In this document: positions 32,639 to 41,800 of the stretch, piece after piece
Layout: the number at the start of each line of letters is the position of its first letter
How positions within the stretch are numbered: the first letter of the stretch is position 1
DNA from: Pseudochrobactrum kiredjianiae
GTDB lineage: Bacteria > Pseudomonadota > Alphaproteobacteria > Rhizobiales > Rhizobiaceae
NCBI RefSeq assembly: GCF_030362795.1
Contig: NZ_JAUCBM010000003.1
Location: 248,001-312,000, forward strand
DNA length: 64,000 nt
Direction of reading: 5' to 3'
Translations under genes and position numbers: made by a program
Notes under the pieces: model-generated
Database searches by the model: none
What the model was told of the DNA's origin: nothing
Seen by the model: the letters and a program-made list of their open reading frames with translations, nothing else

Positions 32639-33688
32639 TTACTGAGCAAGCCATGCGTTGAAACGCTGGTTCAGACTTTCAGAATTGTCTGTCCAGAATT
32701 CTACGCCGATCGCTGCCGCATCGGTCATATTGGCCGGAGTGGTCGGCAGGTCTTTACGGTATTTTTCGTCTACGAATTTATCGGCTTCGATATTCGGCAG
32801 ACCATAGGTGATATATTCCGGCAGCTTGGCCTGATTATCGGCTTTACTGGCAAAAGCGACAAAATCCATCGACTCTTTCGGGAAAGGCGTGCCTTTCATG
32901 ATTGCCCAGCTATCCACGGCATAAATGCTGCCGGGCCAGACGAAACCGAAATTTTTGTTTTCCGTACGGTTCAGGGCGTTGATGCGGCCATTATAGACCG
33001 AAGCCATCACAACTTCGCCGGAGGAAAGCAGCTGCACCGGCTGTGCGCCGGCTTCCCACCACACAATATGCGGCTTGATTTCATCGAGCTTCTTGAATGC
33101 ACGCTCAACACCTTCCGGTGTTGCCAGCACATCATAAACATCTTTCGGTGCAACGCCGTCGGCAATCAGAGCAAATTCAAGGGAGTATTTAGCGCTTTTA
33201 CGCAGCGAGCGTTTGCCCGGAAACTTTTTAACATCCCAGAAATCAGCCCATGATTGCGGGGCTTCTTTCATCGTGTCGCCATTATAGGCAATGCCGGTCG
33301 ACCAGACGATAGCGCCGACGCCGCATTCATGTACGGCAGCCGGAATGAATTTATCTTTACCGCCGAGCTTTTCCCAGTCTATTGGCTCGTAAATACCGTC
33401 GGCACAACCAAGTTCCAGCTCTTCGGCTTCAACTTGAACAACGTCCCAGTTGGTTTCACCAGCTTTGACTTTAGCCTGCAGCACGCCGTAGCCGCCGTCC
33501 CAGCTTTCATCAAGCACCGGTTTGCCGAGTTCTTTGGCAAAAGGTTTGAAATAAATTTCGCGCTGACCGTCCTGATAACTTCCTCCCCAGGAGACGATCG
33601 TGAGGTCGCGTGCCTGAGCAGAACCGGCTGTCAAAGCCAGTCCGCCAAGCATGGTGCAGGCAGTGAATGCAATATGCGTAAGCTTCAT
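32639..33688 (-). CDS. Polyamine-type ABC transporter substrate-binding protein (PotD-like)
   Basis: 349 residues with a signal peptide (MKLTHIAFTACTMLGGLALT, cleavage near AQA-RD). The mature part starts DLTIVSWGGSYQDGQREIYF, and SVYNGRINALNR and GTPFPKESMDFVAFASK are typical of the PotD/PotF family. It captures polyamines or related compounds in the periplasm. It is the first gene of the operon binding protein - ATPase - permease - permease, with a 270 bp gap after it that carries a stem-loop. Confidence 0.92.
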   Translation of the reverse strand: MKLTHIAFTACTMLGGLALTAGSAQARDLTIVSWGGSYQDGQREIYFKPFAKELGKPVLDESWDGGYGVLQAKVKAGETNWDVVQVEAEELELGCADGIYEPIDWEKLGGKDKFIPAAVHECGVGAIVWSTGIAYNGDTMKEAPQSWADFWDVKKFPGKRSLRKSAKYSLEFALIADGVAPKDVYDVLATPEGVERAFKKLDEIKPHIVWWEAGAQPVQLLSSGEVVMASVYNGRINALNRTENKNFGFVWPGSIYAVDSWAIMKGTPFPKESMDFVAFASKADNQAKLPEYITYGLPNIEADKFVDEKYRKDLPTTPANMTDAAAIGVEFWTDNSESLNQRFNAWLAQ

Positions 33689-34296
33689 TGATTATTCCCC
33701 ACAGTTTATTGTTATGAAATTTGTTGCAACAAGTTACTCATAGGAAATGCGGAGGGGCAAGTGCTGATTATGCTGTTGGCGAACAATTAATGTCGAATAA
33801 GAGAAAAGCTAATTTAGTGCTTCTCTTATTTAAATCAGGAGACTTTGCTACAGCTTCTGCGTGTTACGCATCAATTTTTACGCAATATCTGAGGTTGAAA
33901 ATGGTTTCTGATATATGAAACCATGAGGGGAATGGCGTGTGTTTTCCGCCGCTTGAAATGCTTATCTTCCGTAAACGTCAAATTGATACAGGGCATGTTT
34001 CGACTATGGGACTTGATGCGTTTTCGGAATGAATTTGTGCTTAAAAAAGATGGGTCACTGATTTCATTGAGGCTTCAGCGCGCAGAAATAAATTTTAAAA
34101 TTTAATGTTTTTTAATTGGGCTGTTGCACTTCCGGAGAAGAATTTTATTGTAATCCGAGCGAGCGATGGGGACAGCGTCTGGTCATTTAAGATAGCACCA
34201 GCCGGTTCCTGTGTTATGCAGACCATCGCAGCAGGCCGGAATTTGCTACAGGCAGGTTTCCGGATTTCAGTTTTGATTCGCATATGGAGAAGTGAC
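33689..34296. other. 600 bp region without a supported gene
   Basis: Divergent promoter region between the PotD-like gene and the aminotransferase gene. It contains two ORFs of 60-65 codons (33721-33918 and 33923-34105) without ribosome sites or recognisable features; I treat them as chance. The 190 bp before 34297 are open in the aminotransferase frame but lack family sequence. Confidence 0.4.
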
Positions 34297-35151
34297 ATGG
34301 GCCAGATTGGTCGCAGCTGGACATTTTATAAAGGCAAATGGCATGAAGGCGATGTGCGCATTCTAGGTGCGTCGTCGCAGGCAACCTGGCTCGGTTCCCT
34401 TGTCTTTGATGGCGCGCGCGGTTTTGAGGGCGTGATCCCTGATCTTGATCTCCATTGTGCGCGTGTGAACCGCTCTGCTGTTGCACTCGGTTTGAAGCCG
34501 ACCTATACGCCTGAAGAAATCATGGAACTGGCCCGTCAGGGTATGGCGAAATTTGGTGAGAATGCTGCGGTCTATATTCGTCCGATGTATTGGGCGGAAG
34601 AGGGCGAGGCTAATGTGGTTCTGCCTGCTGCCGACAGCACCGATTTTGCACTGTGTCTGGAAGAGATTCCTATGGGCGAGCCAACCGGCTTTACCATCAC
34701 CACGACACGCTTTCGTCGTCCGACGATTGAAACCATGCCGCTGGATGCAAAGGCTGCCTGTCTTTATCCGAATAATGCCCGCATGATCCGGGAAGCACGT
34801 GATAAAGGTTTCGGCAATGCATTGGTCTGCGATATGCTGGGCAATGTGGCGGAACTGGCGTCTTCCAACGTGTTTATGGTGCGTGACGGTGTGGTGTTCA
34901 CACCTGCGCCAAACGGTACGTTCCTCAATGGTATTACCCGTCAGCGCGTGATGGGCTTGCTGCGCGATAATGGCGTGACAGTGACTGAGGCGACTTTGCG
35001 CGTTGAAGATTTCCGTGAAGCCGATGAGATTTTCTCAACCGGGAACCATTCCAAAGTTGTGCCGGTGATCGGCTTTGATGACAAGCAACTGAGCTATGGT
35101 CCGATTGCGCAAAAAGCCCGTAAGCTCTATTGGGATTGGGCGCATTCATAA
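34297..35151 (+). CDS. Class IV aminotransferase (branched-chain amino acid aminotransferase-like)
   Basis: 284 residues from the ATG at 34297 with a GGAGAAG site; the frame is open upstream to 34105 but without homologous sequence. Fold type IV PLP pattern: FDGARGFEGVIPDLDLHCAR near the N-terminus, the PLP Lys in MPLDAKAACLYPNN, LGNVAELASSNVFMVRDG with the conserved Glu, and NGITRQRVMGLLRD. It transfers amino groups between branched-chain amino acids (or D-amino acids) and 2-oxo acids. A monocistronic unit with a strong terminator. Confidence 0.92.
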   Translation: MGQIGRSWTFYKGKWHEGDVRILGASSQATWLGSLVFDGARGFEGVIPDLDLHCARVNRSAVALGLKPTYTPEEIMELARQGMAKFGENAAVYIRPMYWAEEGEANVVLPAADSTDFALCLEEIPMGEPTGFTITTTRFRRPTIETMPLDAKAACLYPNNARMIREARDKGFGNALVCDMLGNVAELASSNVFMVRDGVVFTPAPNGTFLNGITRQRVMGLLRDNGVTVTEATLRVEDFREADEIFSTGNHSKVVPVIGFDDKQLSYGPIAQKARKLYWDWAHS

Positions 35152-35166
35152 GAATGTCTCTGTAAC

Positions 35167-35203
35167 AAAAAAGCCGCGAAACTGAGTTTCGCGGCTTTTT
35201 TTG
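35167..35203. terminator. Bidirectional terminator
   Basis: An A-rich arm AAAAGCCGCGAAA pairs with TTTCGCGGCTTTT around a 5 nt loop, flanked by A and T runs. It serves the aminotransferase gene and the convergent gene ending at 35207. Confidence 0.92.
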
Positions 35204-35206
35204 TTG

Positions 35207-36157
35207 TCATGATTTGATATCGACTTTGCGTTTCTTGGAGAATTCACCTTTTTCGAACACAAGAACGACGATCAGCGAAATACCAAACGGGATCAGCAAA
35301 TAGAGCAGGCGGAAGACAATCAGCGCTGCAAGAACATCTGCCGGATTGAGATTGGGCAGGCCGGTGATGAACAGGAATTCCAGAACACCGAGGCCACCCG
35401 GTGCATTGGAAATCAGCGCGGCCGAGAATGAAATCAGGAAAATACCCAAAACGATCAGGAAGCCCGGATGGTTCACTTCCGGCAGAGCAAAGTAAATGAT
35501 CCCAGCGGCGCCGATCAGCTCCAGAGGTGCGATCAGCAACTGCCACTTCACCACGGAAAGGCGTGGATAGGATAGCTGAAATTTGGAGCCGATGCGCAGC
35601 GGGCGCAACTGCATCCAGCTGCCGAACACATAAAGCGCAACCAGTACCAGAATGATGATACCCGCAGCAATTGCTAGGCTTTCAGGAATATCGCTATTAA
35701 AGCGCTGGAGCAGGTCCGGTTCAATCAGCAACACAATCGCGCTGAGGATCAGTGTGCCCAGAGCAAAGGTGAAGGAGCAGAAACCTACCAGTACGGCAAC
35801 TTCAGCGCCAGACAGACCTTTAGATGAATAAGCACGGTAGCGCACAACTGCACCGGAAATCACCGATGCGCCGATATTATGTGACAGCGCATAAGCGGTG
35901 AATGAACACAGGCTGATAAACAGCCATGAAATCTTTTTGTTCAGATGCTTCAGCGCAATACGGTCATAACCGGCCAGAGACATATAGGACAGCAAGGCAC
36001 AGCCTGCACTGAGCAGCCATTGCTTCAGTGTAATTGCGGCAAGACTATCAATTACATCTTCAAGAGAAATGCTGCGCAGTTCTTTGTAAAGAAGCCATAC
36101 GGAGATGGTAACCGCGCCGAGGCCGATTGCCGGCCAGATGTAATCTTTCCATTTCAT
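35207..36157 (-). CDS. YbhN/UPF0104 family (LPG synthase transmembrane-like) protein
   Basis: 316 residues, eight or so transmembrane helices, a basic C-terminal tail (FEKGEFSKKRKVDIKS). LSYMSLAGYDRIALKHLN, SHNIGASVISGAVVRYRAY and SNAPGGLGVLEFLF are hallmarks of the PF03706 family, shared with the flippase part of MprF. The soluble lysyl-transferase domain of MprF is absent, so a membrane lipid handling role without aminoacylation is likely. It is a single gene. Confidence 0.9.
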   Translation of the reverse strand: MKWKDYIWPAIGLGAVTISVWLLYKELRSISLEDVIDSLAAITLKQWLLSAGCALLSYMSLAGYDRIALKHLNKKISWLFISLCSFTAYALSHNIGASVISGAVVRYRAYSSKGLSGAEVAVLVGFCSFTFALGTLILSAIVLLIEPDLLQRFNSDIPESLAIAAGIIILVLVALYVFGSWMQLRPLRIGSKFQLSYPRLSVVKWQLLIAPLELIGAAGIIYFALPEVNHPGFLIVLGIFLISFSAALISNAPGGLGVLEFLFITGLPNLNPADVLAALIVFRLLYLLIPFGISLIVVLVFEKGEFSKKRKVDIKS

Positions 36158-36330
36158 CTATCAGATGACACCTTTTTGCTGTTGGTGTGGTCACTTATGG
36201 TATCGCCGGATTACAGACTTTTAAAGGCCGGTTCTCTGTTGATTGATTCCACATCACATATTTGTAACAGGTATTCACATGTTGTCAGTTTTACTGTTTC
36301 GCACTTTTAACGATTTTTATGTCTTAATCA

Positions 36331-38115
36331 TTAATTTATGGAACTTAAGGGTTCTTCAGGTGAAGTTTCTGTCAGTTTTTTCTGATTTTCGGTATTATTC
36401 TCTGCAATCTTTTCAAGAATGCCGCGTGCGATTTCCTCTTCGGCCAGAATAATGGTGCCGATACCGAGCTCGCGCAGGTAGTCAGCCTCTACAACTGATT
36501 CAGCGCGGGCAATAATATGCAGGGCAGGATTCTTCTGGCTGGCCTGAGCGATGACGCGCGCAGTCTCAAAAGCATAGGGCAATGCGAGGATAAGGCATTG
36601 TGCGTCTTCAAGACCGGCTCTGAATAGTGTTTCTTTTTCTGCGGCATTACCGAGAATAACTTCAACGCCGGTTTCACGCAGTTCAATCGCCGGTTTTTCC
36701 GCATTTTCAATCACCACAAGCGGGCATTTCTCTGCGAGAAGTTTTTCCGCAACGCGCGAACCGACCTCACCGTAACCGGCAATGATCGTGTGGCAGGTTA
36801 AGGATGTTGCATAAGCGCTGAACGACTTGATCGTGTGATATTCTTCATCATCTGCTGAGAGTTCTGTGACATCCGAAGATTGTTTAGTGCCGAGTTTGCG
36901 CTCGATGAACGGGCGCAGCCTCTCAAATCCGATAAACACCAGCGGATTAAACAGAATAGATAGAATTGCACCTGCCAGCACCAAATCCTGTGCTTCTTTT
37001 GGCATAAGTTTCAGTGAAACACCAAGACCTGCCAGAATGAACGAGAATTCACCAATCTGCGCAAGACTGGCAGAGATGGTCAGTGCAGTGCCTGTCGGAT
37101 GTTTAAACGCGCGGACGATGAAGAAAGCGGCAGCGGATTTACCGATCATGATAATCAGTAATGTTGCCAGCAGTGACAGCGGATTGTTAATCAGCACCAT
37201 CGGATCGAACAACATGCCAACGGAAACAAAAAAAAGCACCGCGAAAGCATCACGCAGTGGTAGGGATTCTTCGGCCGCCTGATGGCTGAGTTCCGATTCA
37301 CTCATCACCATGCCGGCGAAGAATGCACCGAGAGCCAGTGAAACGCCGAACAGATTGGCCGCACCGAAAGCTACACCAAGCGCAATGGCCAATACACCGA
37401 GGCGGAACAATTCACGCGAGCCACTGGCGGAGATTGTTTCCAAAACCCATGGCACGACACGCTTGCCGACGACCAGCATCAAAGCAATGAATATAGCGAC
37501 TTTGATCAGGGTCAGTACAATGATGCCGATAATGCCGAGACCAAGCGCCGAGGCAATCGGATCTGACGGTACTGTGCCGGAATTGCCGTATAACAGACCG
37601 GCAATGGCGGGCATCAATACCAGTGTCAGCACCATCACCAGATCTTCAACGATCAGCCAGCCGACTGCGATGCGCCCGCGATCCGTTTCCATCAGGCGGC
37701 GTTCTTGCATCGCACGCAGCAATACAACGGTCGATGCTGTGGAGAGTGCCAGACCAAAGGTGATAGAGCCGGTGAGATCCCAGCCGATAATCAGGCCGAG
37801 ACCGGTGCCGAGTGCAGTGGCTGCAAAAATCTGCGCTAACGCTCCCGGAACAGCAATCGCTTTGACCGAAAGCAGTTCTTTCACGGAGAAATGCAGGCCG
37901 ACACCAAACATCAGCAGGATAACACCGATTTCAGCCAGCTGAAGCGTTAGTTCCTGATCGGCTACAAAGCCAGGGGTGTAGGGGCCACACAACACACCTG
38001 CCAGCAGATAGCCGACCAGCGGGGAAATACGCAGACGATTGGCAATGGCTCCGAAGAGAAAAGCCAGACACAGACCAACAACAATCGTGGCGATGAGAGG
38101 TGTGTCGTGAGGCAT
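36331..38115 (-). CDS. CPA2 family cation:proton antiporter with TrkA-N domain (KefB/YbaL-like)
   Basis: 594 residues from the ATG at 38115 (AAGGACAG site); an upstream ATG at 38145 lacks a site. Residues about 1-390 are a 12-helix Na/H exchanger domain (RLRISPLVGYLLAGVLCGPY; AEIGVILLMFGVGLHFS; GVSLALGAFFAGMVMSESEL). Residues about 420-540 are a Rossmann-type TrkA-N domain starting HTIIAGYGEVGSRVAEKLL. The YbaL type resembles the glutathione-gated K+ efflux systems KefB/KefC but lacks clear evidence for a KefF/KefG partner nearby. Inner membrane; probably K+ or Na+ for H+ exchange. Confidence 0.93.
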   Translation of the reverse strand: MPHDTPLIATIVVGLCLAFLFGAIANRLRISPLVGYLLAGVLCGPYTPGFVADQELTLQLAEIGVILLMFGVGLHFSVKELLSVKAIAVPGALAQIFAATALGTGLGLIIGWDLTGSITFGLALSTASTVVLLRAMQERRLMETDRGRIAVGWLIVEDLVMVLTLVLMPAIAGLLYGNSGTVPSDPIASALGLGIIGIIVLTLIKVAIFIALMLVVGKRVVPWVLETISASGSRELFRLGVLAIALGVAFGAANLFGVSLALGAFFAGMVMSESELSHQAAEESLPLRDAFAVLFFVSVGMLFDPMVLINNPLSLLATLLIIMIGKSAAAFFIVRAFKHPTGTALTISASLAQIGEFSFILAGLGVSLKLMPKEAQDLVLAGAILSILFNPLVFIGFERLRPFIERKLGTKQSSDVTELSADDEEYHTIKSFSAYATSLTCHTIIAGYGEVGSRVAEKLLAEKCPLVVIENAEKPAIELRETGVEVILGNAAEKETLFRAGLEDAQCLILALPYAFETARVIAQASQKNPALHIIARAESVVEADYLRELGIGTIILAEEEIARGILEKIAENNTENQKKLTETSPEEPLSSIN

Positions 38116-38309
38116 AACGGCTGTCCTTTTAAAACCAAACTCCATTGAGTGAAACGCATTGGAGTTTGGCTAAGCCCGAGTGGCGATTGAACTTTTCAAG
38201 ACGTGATAGGTAGAATCTTAACGCCTTGCGATAAGGGTCTTTTGCCGTTTGTCTCAACTGCAATATCGGCGGAATTATGCAGGTTCAGAAAAAGGGCAGA
38301 GAGGGAGGA

Positions 38310-38339
38310 GTATCACGCGGCGGTTAAGCTGCGTGATAC
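38310..38339. terminator. Stem-loop after secDF
   Basis: GTATCACGC (38310-38318) pairs with GCGTGATAC (38331-38339), 15 bp after the secDF stop on the minus strand. No T run, so it may stabilise the 3' end rather than terminate. Confidence 0.5.
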
Positions 38340-38353
38340 TTATTTGTCTCGGA

Positions 38354-40888
38354 TTATTTGGCGGTGACGGCAGTATCCGTATCGCCGAGGCCGCGCTTAT
38401 GGGTGCGCTCCCACCATGTACCGAGCAGCATCAGAATTGGTGCTGCAATGAAGATCGACGAAGTCGTTGCAATGAACACGCCGAACAGCATCGGGATCGC
38501 GAAGTTCTCAACCGCACTACCACCCCAGATTGCCATTGGAAGAACGGCAAGGAAGGTACAAAGCGAGGTATAGATACAACGGGCGAAAACCTGATTGATA
38601 CTCATATCAATGATTTCACGCAGCGGCTTAGACTTATACATGCGCATGTTTTCGCGCATACGGTCATAGACCACCACCTTATCGTTGACCGAGTAACCGA
38701 CCAGCGTCAGCACTGCGGCAATCGCCGTGAGGTTGAAATCGAGCTGCGTGATAACAAAGAAACCGACCAGCTTGGTGGTATCCAGTACCAGAGTGGCAAT
38801 CGCACCAATGGCGAAATACCATTCAAAACGCCACCAGAGATAGATCAGCATAGCGACAGCAGCCAGTACCAGCGCGATAAAGCCGGAACGGGCAAGCTCG
38901 CCACTGACTTTAGGCCCCACGACCTCGGTGCGTTCAATCTTCACGTCTTTGTCGATCGCCTGAACAGCATCACGGACTTTATTAACCGCAACTGTCTGGG
39001 CTTCTTCACCGCCATCCTGACGCTGAACGCGGATCAGAACGCTCTGGTCACTACCGGCATTTTGCAGTGCAACTTCACCAAGGCCAAGACCACCAAGTGA
39101 GGAACGCAATTGTCCCAGATCAGCTGGCTTGGAAGTGGTGATTTCGACCTGAATACCACCGGTAAAGTCGAGGCCGTAATTCAGACCCGGCTTGAAGAAC
39201 AGGAACAGGGAGGTAATCGACAATACGACCGACACGATAATCCCGAAATAACGGGCTTTCATGAACTGGTAGTTGGTGTTTTCCGGTGCAACGCGAATCC
39301 AAGGCTCAATATGCAGCACTTTGAGTTTACGGCGACGGACAGACCAAGCCATGATCATGCGAACAACCGAAACAGCTGTAAACATGGAAATGGCAATACC
39401 GAGCATCATGGTAATCGCAAAGCCGCGCACTGGTCCGGTACCGAACATAAACAGCAGCAGGGTTGCAATCACGGAAGTGACGTTGGCGTCAACAATGGTC
39501 GAGTAAGCGAAGTTAAAGCCTTTATCGAGCGCTGCCATAGCGCCCATGCCTTTTTTGGTTTCTTCACGGATACGCTCGTTGATGAGAATATTCGCGTCCA
39601 CAGCAATACCAATACTGAGGATGATACCGGCAATACCGGGCAGGGTGAGTGTCGCGCCGATCAATGTCAGTGCCGCAAAAGTCAGCACAATGTTGAGCAG
39701 CAGCGCGAAGTTCGCAATCATGCCCCACACGCCGTAGAGCATAATGATGAAGGCAGCGACCAGAATAAAGCCGAGAATACCGGTATAGACACCCATTTTA
39801 ATGGCGTCGCCACCGAGATCAGGACCAACGGTACGTTCTTCAATAACGGTTAATGGTGCAGGCAAAGCACCAGCACGCAGCAGAGCGGAAAGCACCACTG
39901 TATCTTCTACAGTGAACGAACCACTGATCTGACCGGAGCCGCCGGTAATTGGTTCACGAATGGTCGGTGCCGACAGAACCTTGTCATCAAGAACGATAGC
40001 AAAAGGACGGTTGACGTTTTTAGTGGTGATTTCAGCGAACTGACGGGCACCCTGACTGTCGAAACGGAAGGATACGATCGGTTCGTTGGAACGCTGGTCA
40101 AATCCGGCGCGGGCATCGGTCAGACGCTCGCCGCTGAGTGCGACCTGATCTTCAATCGGATATTTGATATCCGGATTTTTAGAGTCTTCCATAATAGTGA
40201 CGCCCGGAGGCGGCGTGCTGTTCGGATCCGCATCGGCAACCATATGGAAGGCCATTTTAGCAGTAGAACCAAGCAGCTGACGGAGCTGTGTCGGGTCTTG
40301 CAGGCCAGGCAACTGAACCACGATACGGTCACTGCCGACGCGCTGGATGGAAGGCTCGGAAACACCAACCTGATCCACACGCTGACGGATGATTTCAAGG
40401 CTCTGTGTCAGAGCGCTGTCGAGACGATAGGTAAAACCTGCGTCAGTCAGAGCCAAGCGGATCTGCTCACCCGGTGTGGTCACATCAATATCATTGATCG
40501 GTGTGCCAAAACCACTGGTCGAAATCGGGTTGACCAGCGTTTTAAGGGCTGTAACCGCACGGTCGCGCTGCGCAGTGTCCGCAATGTTCACCAGAACCGC
40601 ATCGCCTGCAAGACGAATGGACTGTGGCTGGATGCGCTCTGAGCGCAGCTTGCTGCGGGCATCATCAAGCAGCGAACGCAGACGGTCTTTTTTCAGACCC
40701 GCCGCATCAACTTCAAGAACGAGGTAGGAGCCGCCACGAAGATCAAGTCCGAGTGTGACCTGATTTTTCGGGAACCAGCCAGGCATATTGGCAAGTTGCT
40801 CTTTGGTGAAAAGATTTGGCAGGGCAATAAGCATCCCCGCCAAAATGATGAAGCTGTAAAGATATACAGCCCATTTGGGTGTACGCAT
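38354..40888 (-). CDS. secDF: Protein translocase SecDF (fused)
   Basis: 844 residues, a natural fusion of SecD (about 1-500) and SecF (about 530-835), common in Hyphomicrobiales. SecD part: LGLDLRGGSYLVLEVD, then LPGLQDPTQLRQLLGSTAKM, and the TM4 region IGIAVDANILINERIREE. SecF part: FKPGLNYGLDFTGGIQVEI, VGYSVNDKVVVYDRMRENMR and MPMAIWGGSAVENFAIPML. Twelve transmembrane helices in total. It uses the proton gradient to help SecYEG release exported proteins on the periplasmic side. No yajC gene is adjacent. Confidence 0.97.
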   Translation of the reverse strand: MRTPKWAVYLYSFIILAGMLIALPNLFTKEQLANMPGWFPKNQVTLGLDLRGGSYLVLEVDAAGLKKDRLRSLLDDARSKLRSERIQPQSIRLAGDAVLVNIADTAQRDRAVTALKTLVNPISTSGFGTPINDIDVTTPGEQIRLALTDAGFTYRLDSALTQSLEIIRQRVDQVGVSEPSIQRVGSDRIVVQLPGLQDPTQLRQLLGSTAKMAFHMVADADPNSTPPPGVTIMEDSKNPDIKYPIEDQVALSGERLTDARAGFDQRSNEPIVSFRFDSQGARQFAEITTKNVNRPFAIVLDDKVLSAPTIREPITGGSGQISGSFTVEDTVVLSALLRAGALPAPLTVIEERTVGPDLGGDAIKMGVYTGILGFILVAAFIIMLYGVWGMIANFALLLNIVLTFAALTLIGATLTLPGIAGIILSIGIAVDANILINERIREETKKGMGAMAALDKGFNFAYSTIVDANVTSVIATLLLFMFGTGPVRGFAITMMLGIAISMFTAVSVVRMIMAWSVRRRKLKVLHIEPWIRVAPENTNYQFMKARYFGIIVSVVLSITSLFLFFKPGLNYGLDFTGGIQVEITTSKPADLGQLRSSLGGLGLGEVALQNAGSDQSVLIRVQRQDGGEEAQTVAVNKVRDAVQAIDKDVKIERTEVVGPKVSGELARSGFIALVLAAVAMLIYLWWRFEWYFAIGAIATLVLDTTKLVGFFVITQLDFNLTAIAAVLTLVGYSVNDKVVVYDRMRENMRMYKSKPLREIIDMSINQVFARCIYTSLCTFLAVLPMAIWGGSAVENFAIPMLFGVFIATTSSIFIAAPILMLLGTWWERTHKRGLGDTDTAVTAK

Positions 40889-41020
40889 GAGAGGTAATCC
40901 GGTCTGAGTGTTGGCAATATCCGCACTTACGAAAAAGGACGTGATATTGTGCGACAGATGGAGTTTAAGGAAGCCTGTGCTGAGACAAGGTTGCCTGAAG
41001 AATAGCTGCTGAAAGCAGTA

Positions 41021-41410
41021 TTAAAGGGAGCTAGGTGCGGGCGGTGCGCGCGCACGGAGAATATGACGGCAGGTTTGGGTTGCCGGATTGTTGCGCGAAC
41101 GGGCAACAAATAATGCGGTAAAGGCCGCAAGAAGCGTAAATAGCGCAGGGATAATAAATGTCCCGTTGCCGCTAAAAGGCAAAGCCTTGTTACCGAAATA
41201 GAGGACAGGCGTCAGAATAGCTCTGACCGGCGCGCTCAGCGTGCCGTTCTGTGTTCTGCCCGCAGGGTCAGACGTCTGAACATTCTGACGATCCTGCAGT
41301 ACGGCGGCTGTCTGATAGCTGAGTGAGCCCGGATCAGTGGCGCCGATCAGCGCTGATTGCAGTGCCAGTAGCCCGGTCAGAAACCACAGCAACCCGAAAG
41401 AATAAAGCAC
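41021..41410 (-). CDS. Hypothetical two-pass membrane protein
   Basis: 129 residues from a GTG at 41410, with hydrophobic segments at about 3-23 and 80-100 and a polar middle (GSLSYQTAAVLQDRQNVQT). The frame stays open upstream to about 41537 and reads a basic, protein-like stretch (IKGKARQEQHTLSLR), but no ATG/GTG/TTG with a ribosome site is there, so the true start is uncertain. It lies 130 bp upstream of secDF on the same strand and could be cotranscribed. No family is recognised. Confidence 0.4.
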   Translation of the reverse strand: MLYSFGLLWFLTGLLALQSALIGATDPGSLSYQTAAVLQDRQNVQTSDPAGRTQNGTLSAPVRAILTPVLYFGNKALPFSGNGTFIIPALFTLLAAFTALFVARSRNNPATQTCRHILRARAPPAPSSL

Positions 41411-41800
41411 AGTGCGAAGAGACAGCGTGTGCTGTTCCTGTCGTGCTTTCCCTTTTATTTCGCTGCAAAGTCTGGATCTGAAAATTGTTCCGGCCCGCTC
41501 TCTGTGCTGATTTGCAAAACTATCTTTACGACTTCATTAACCATTCATCATCGTAATCACAAGAAAAATAGCGGATCAGAGACGGCTTTGTACATTATAG
41601 TTTTGTAGGGCGATGGTTCTTTGGTGCCCTTCATTCCGCTGGTAAAGATTTTACCGATAATCATGAAGTCAGACGCTATGCGGCAGGAAGTTTGTAAGTT
41701 CTTCTTATTTGCGCCTATATTCTCCGTGAGAAAGCGCTGTTTCAAGCCTGTTGTCCGGTGCAGATTTTTGTAGACTGGGCGGTCTGAAAAAGCCAATGAG
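41411..41800. other. Intergenic region between divergent genes
   Basis: About 390 bp. The left 130 bp may belong to the gene ending at 41021 (see there). The rest shows no ORF with coding character and no repeat. Confidence 0.4.

Noticed and set aside
33721-34105. Two ORFs of 60-65 codons upstream of the aminotransferase
   Set aside because: No ribosome site, signal or domain; AT-rich intergenic context.
38249-39853. Two plus-strand ORFs of 283 and 247 codons opposite secDF
   Set aside because: They are antisense to a well-supported gene, with compositions rich in His/Arg/Asn/Gln typical of reverse-strand reading.
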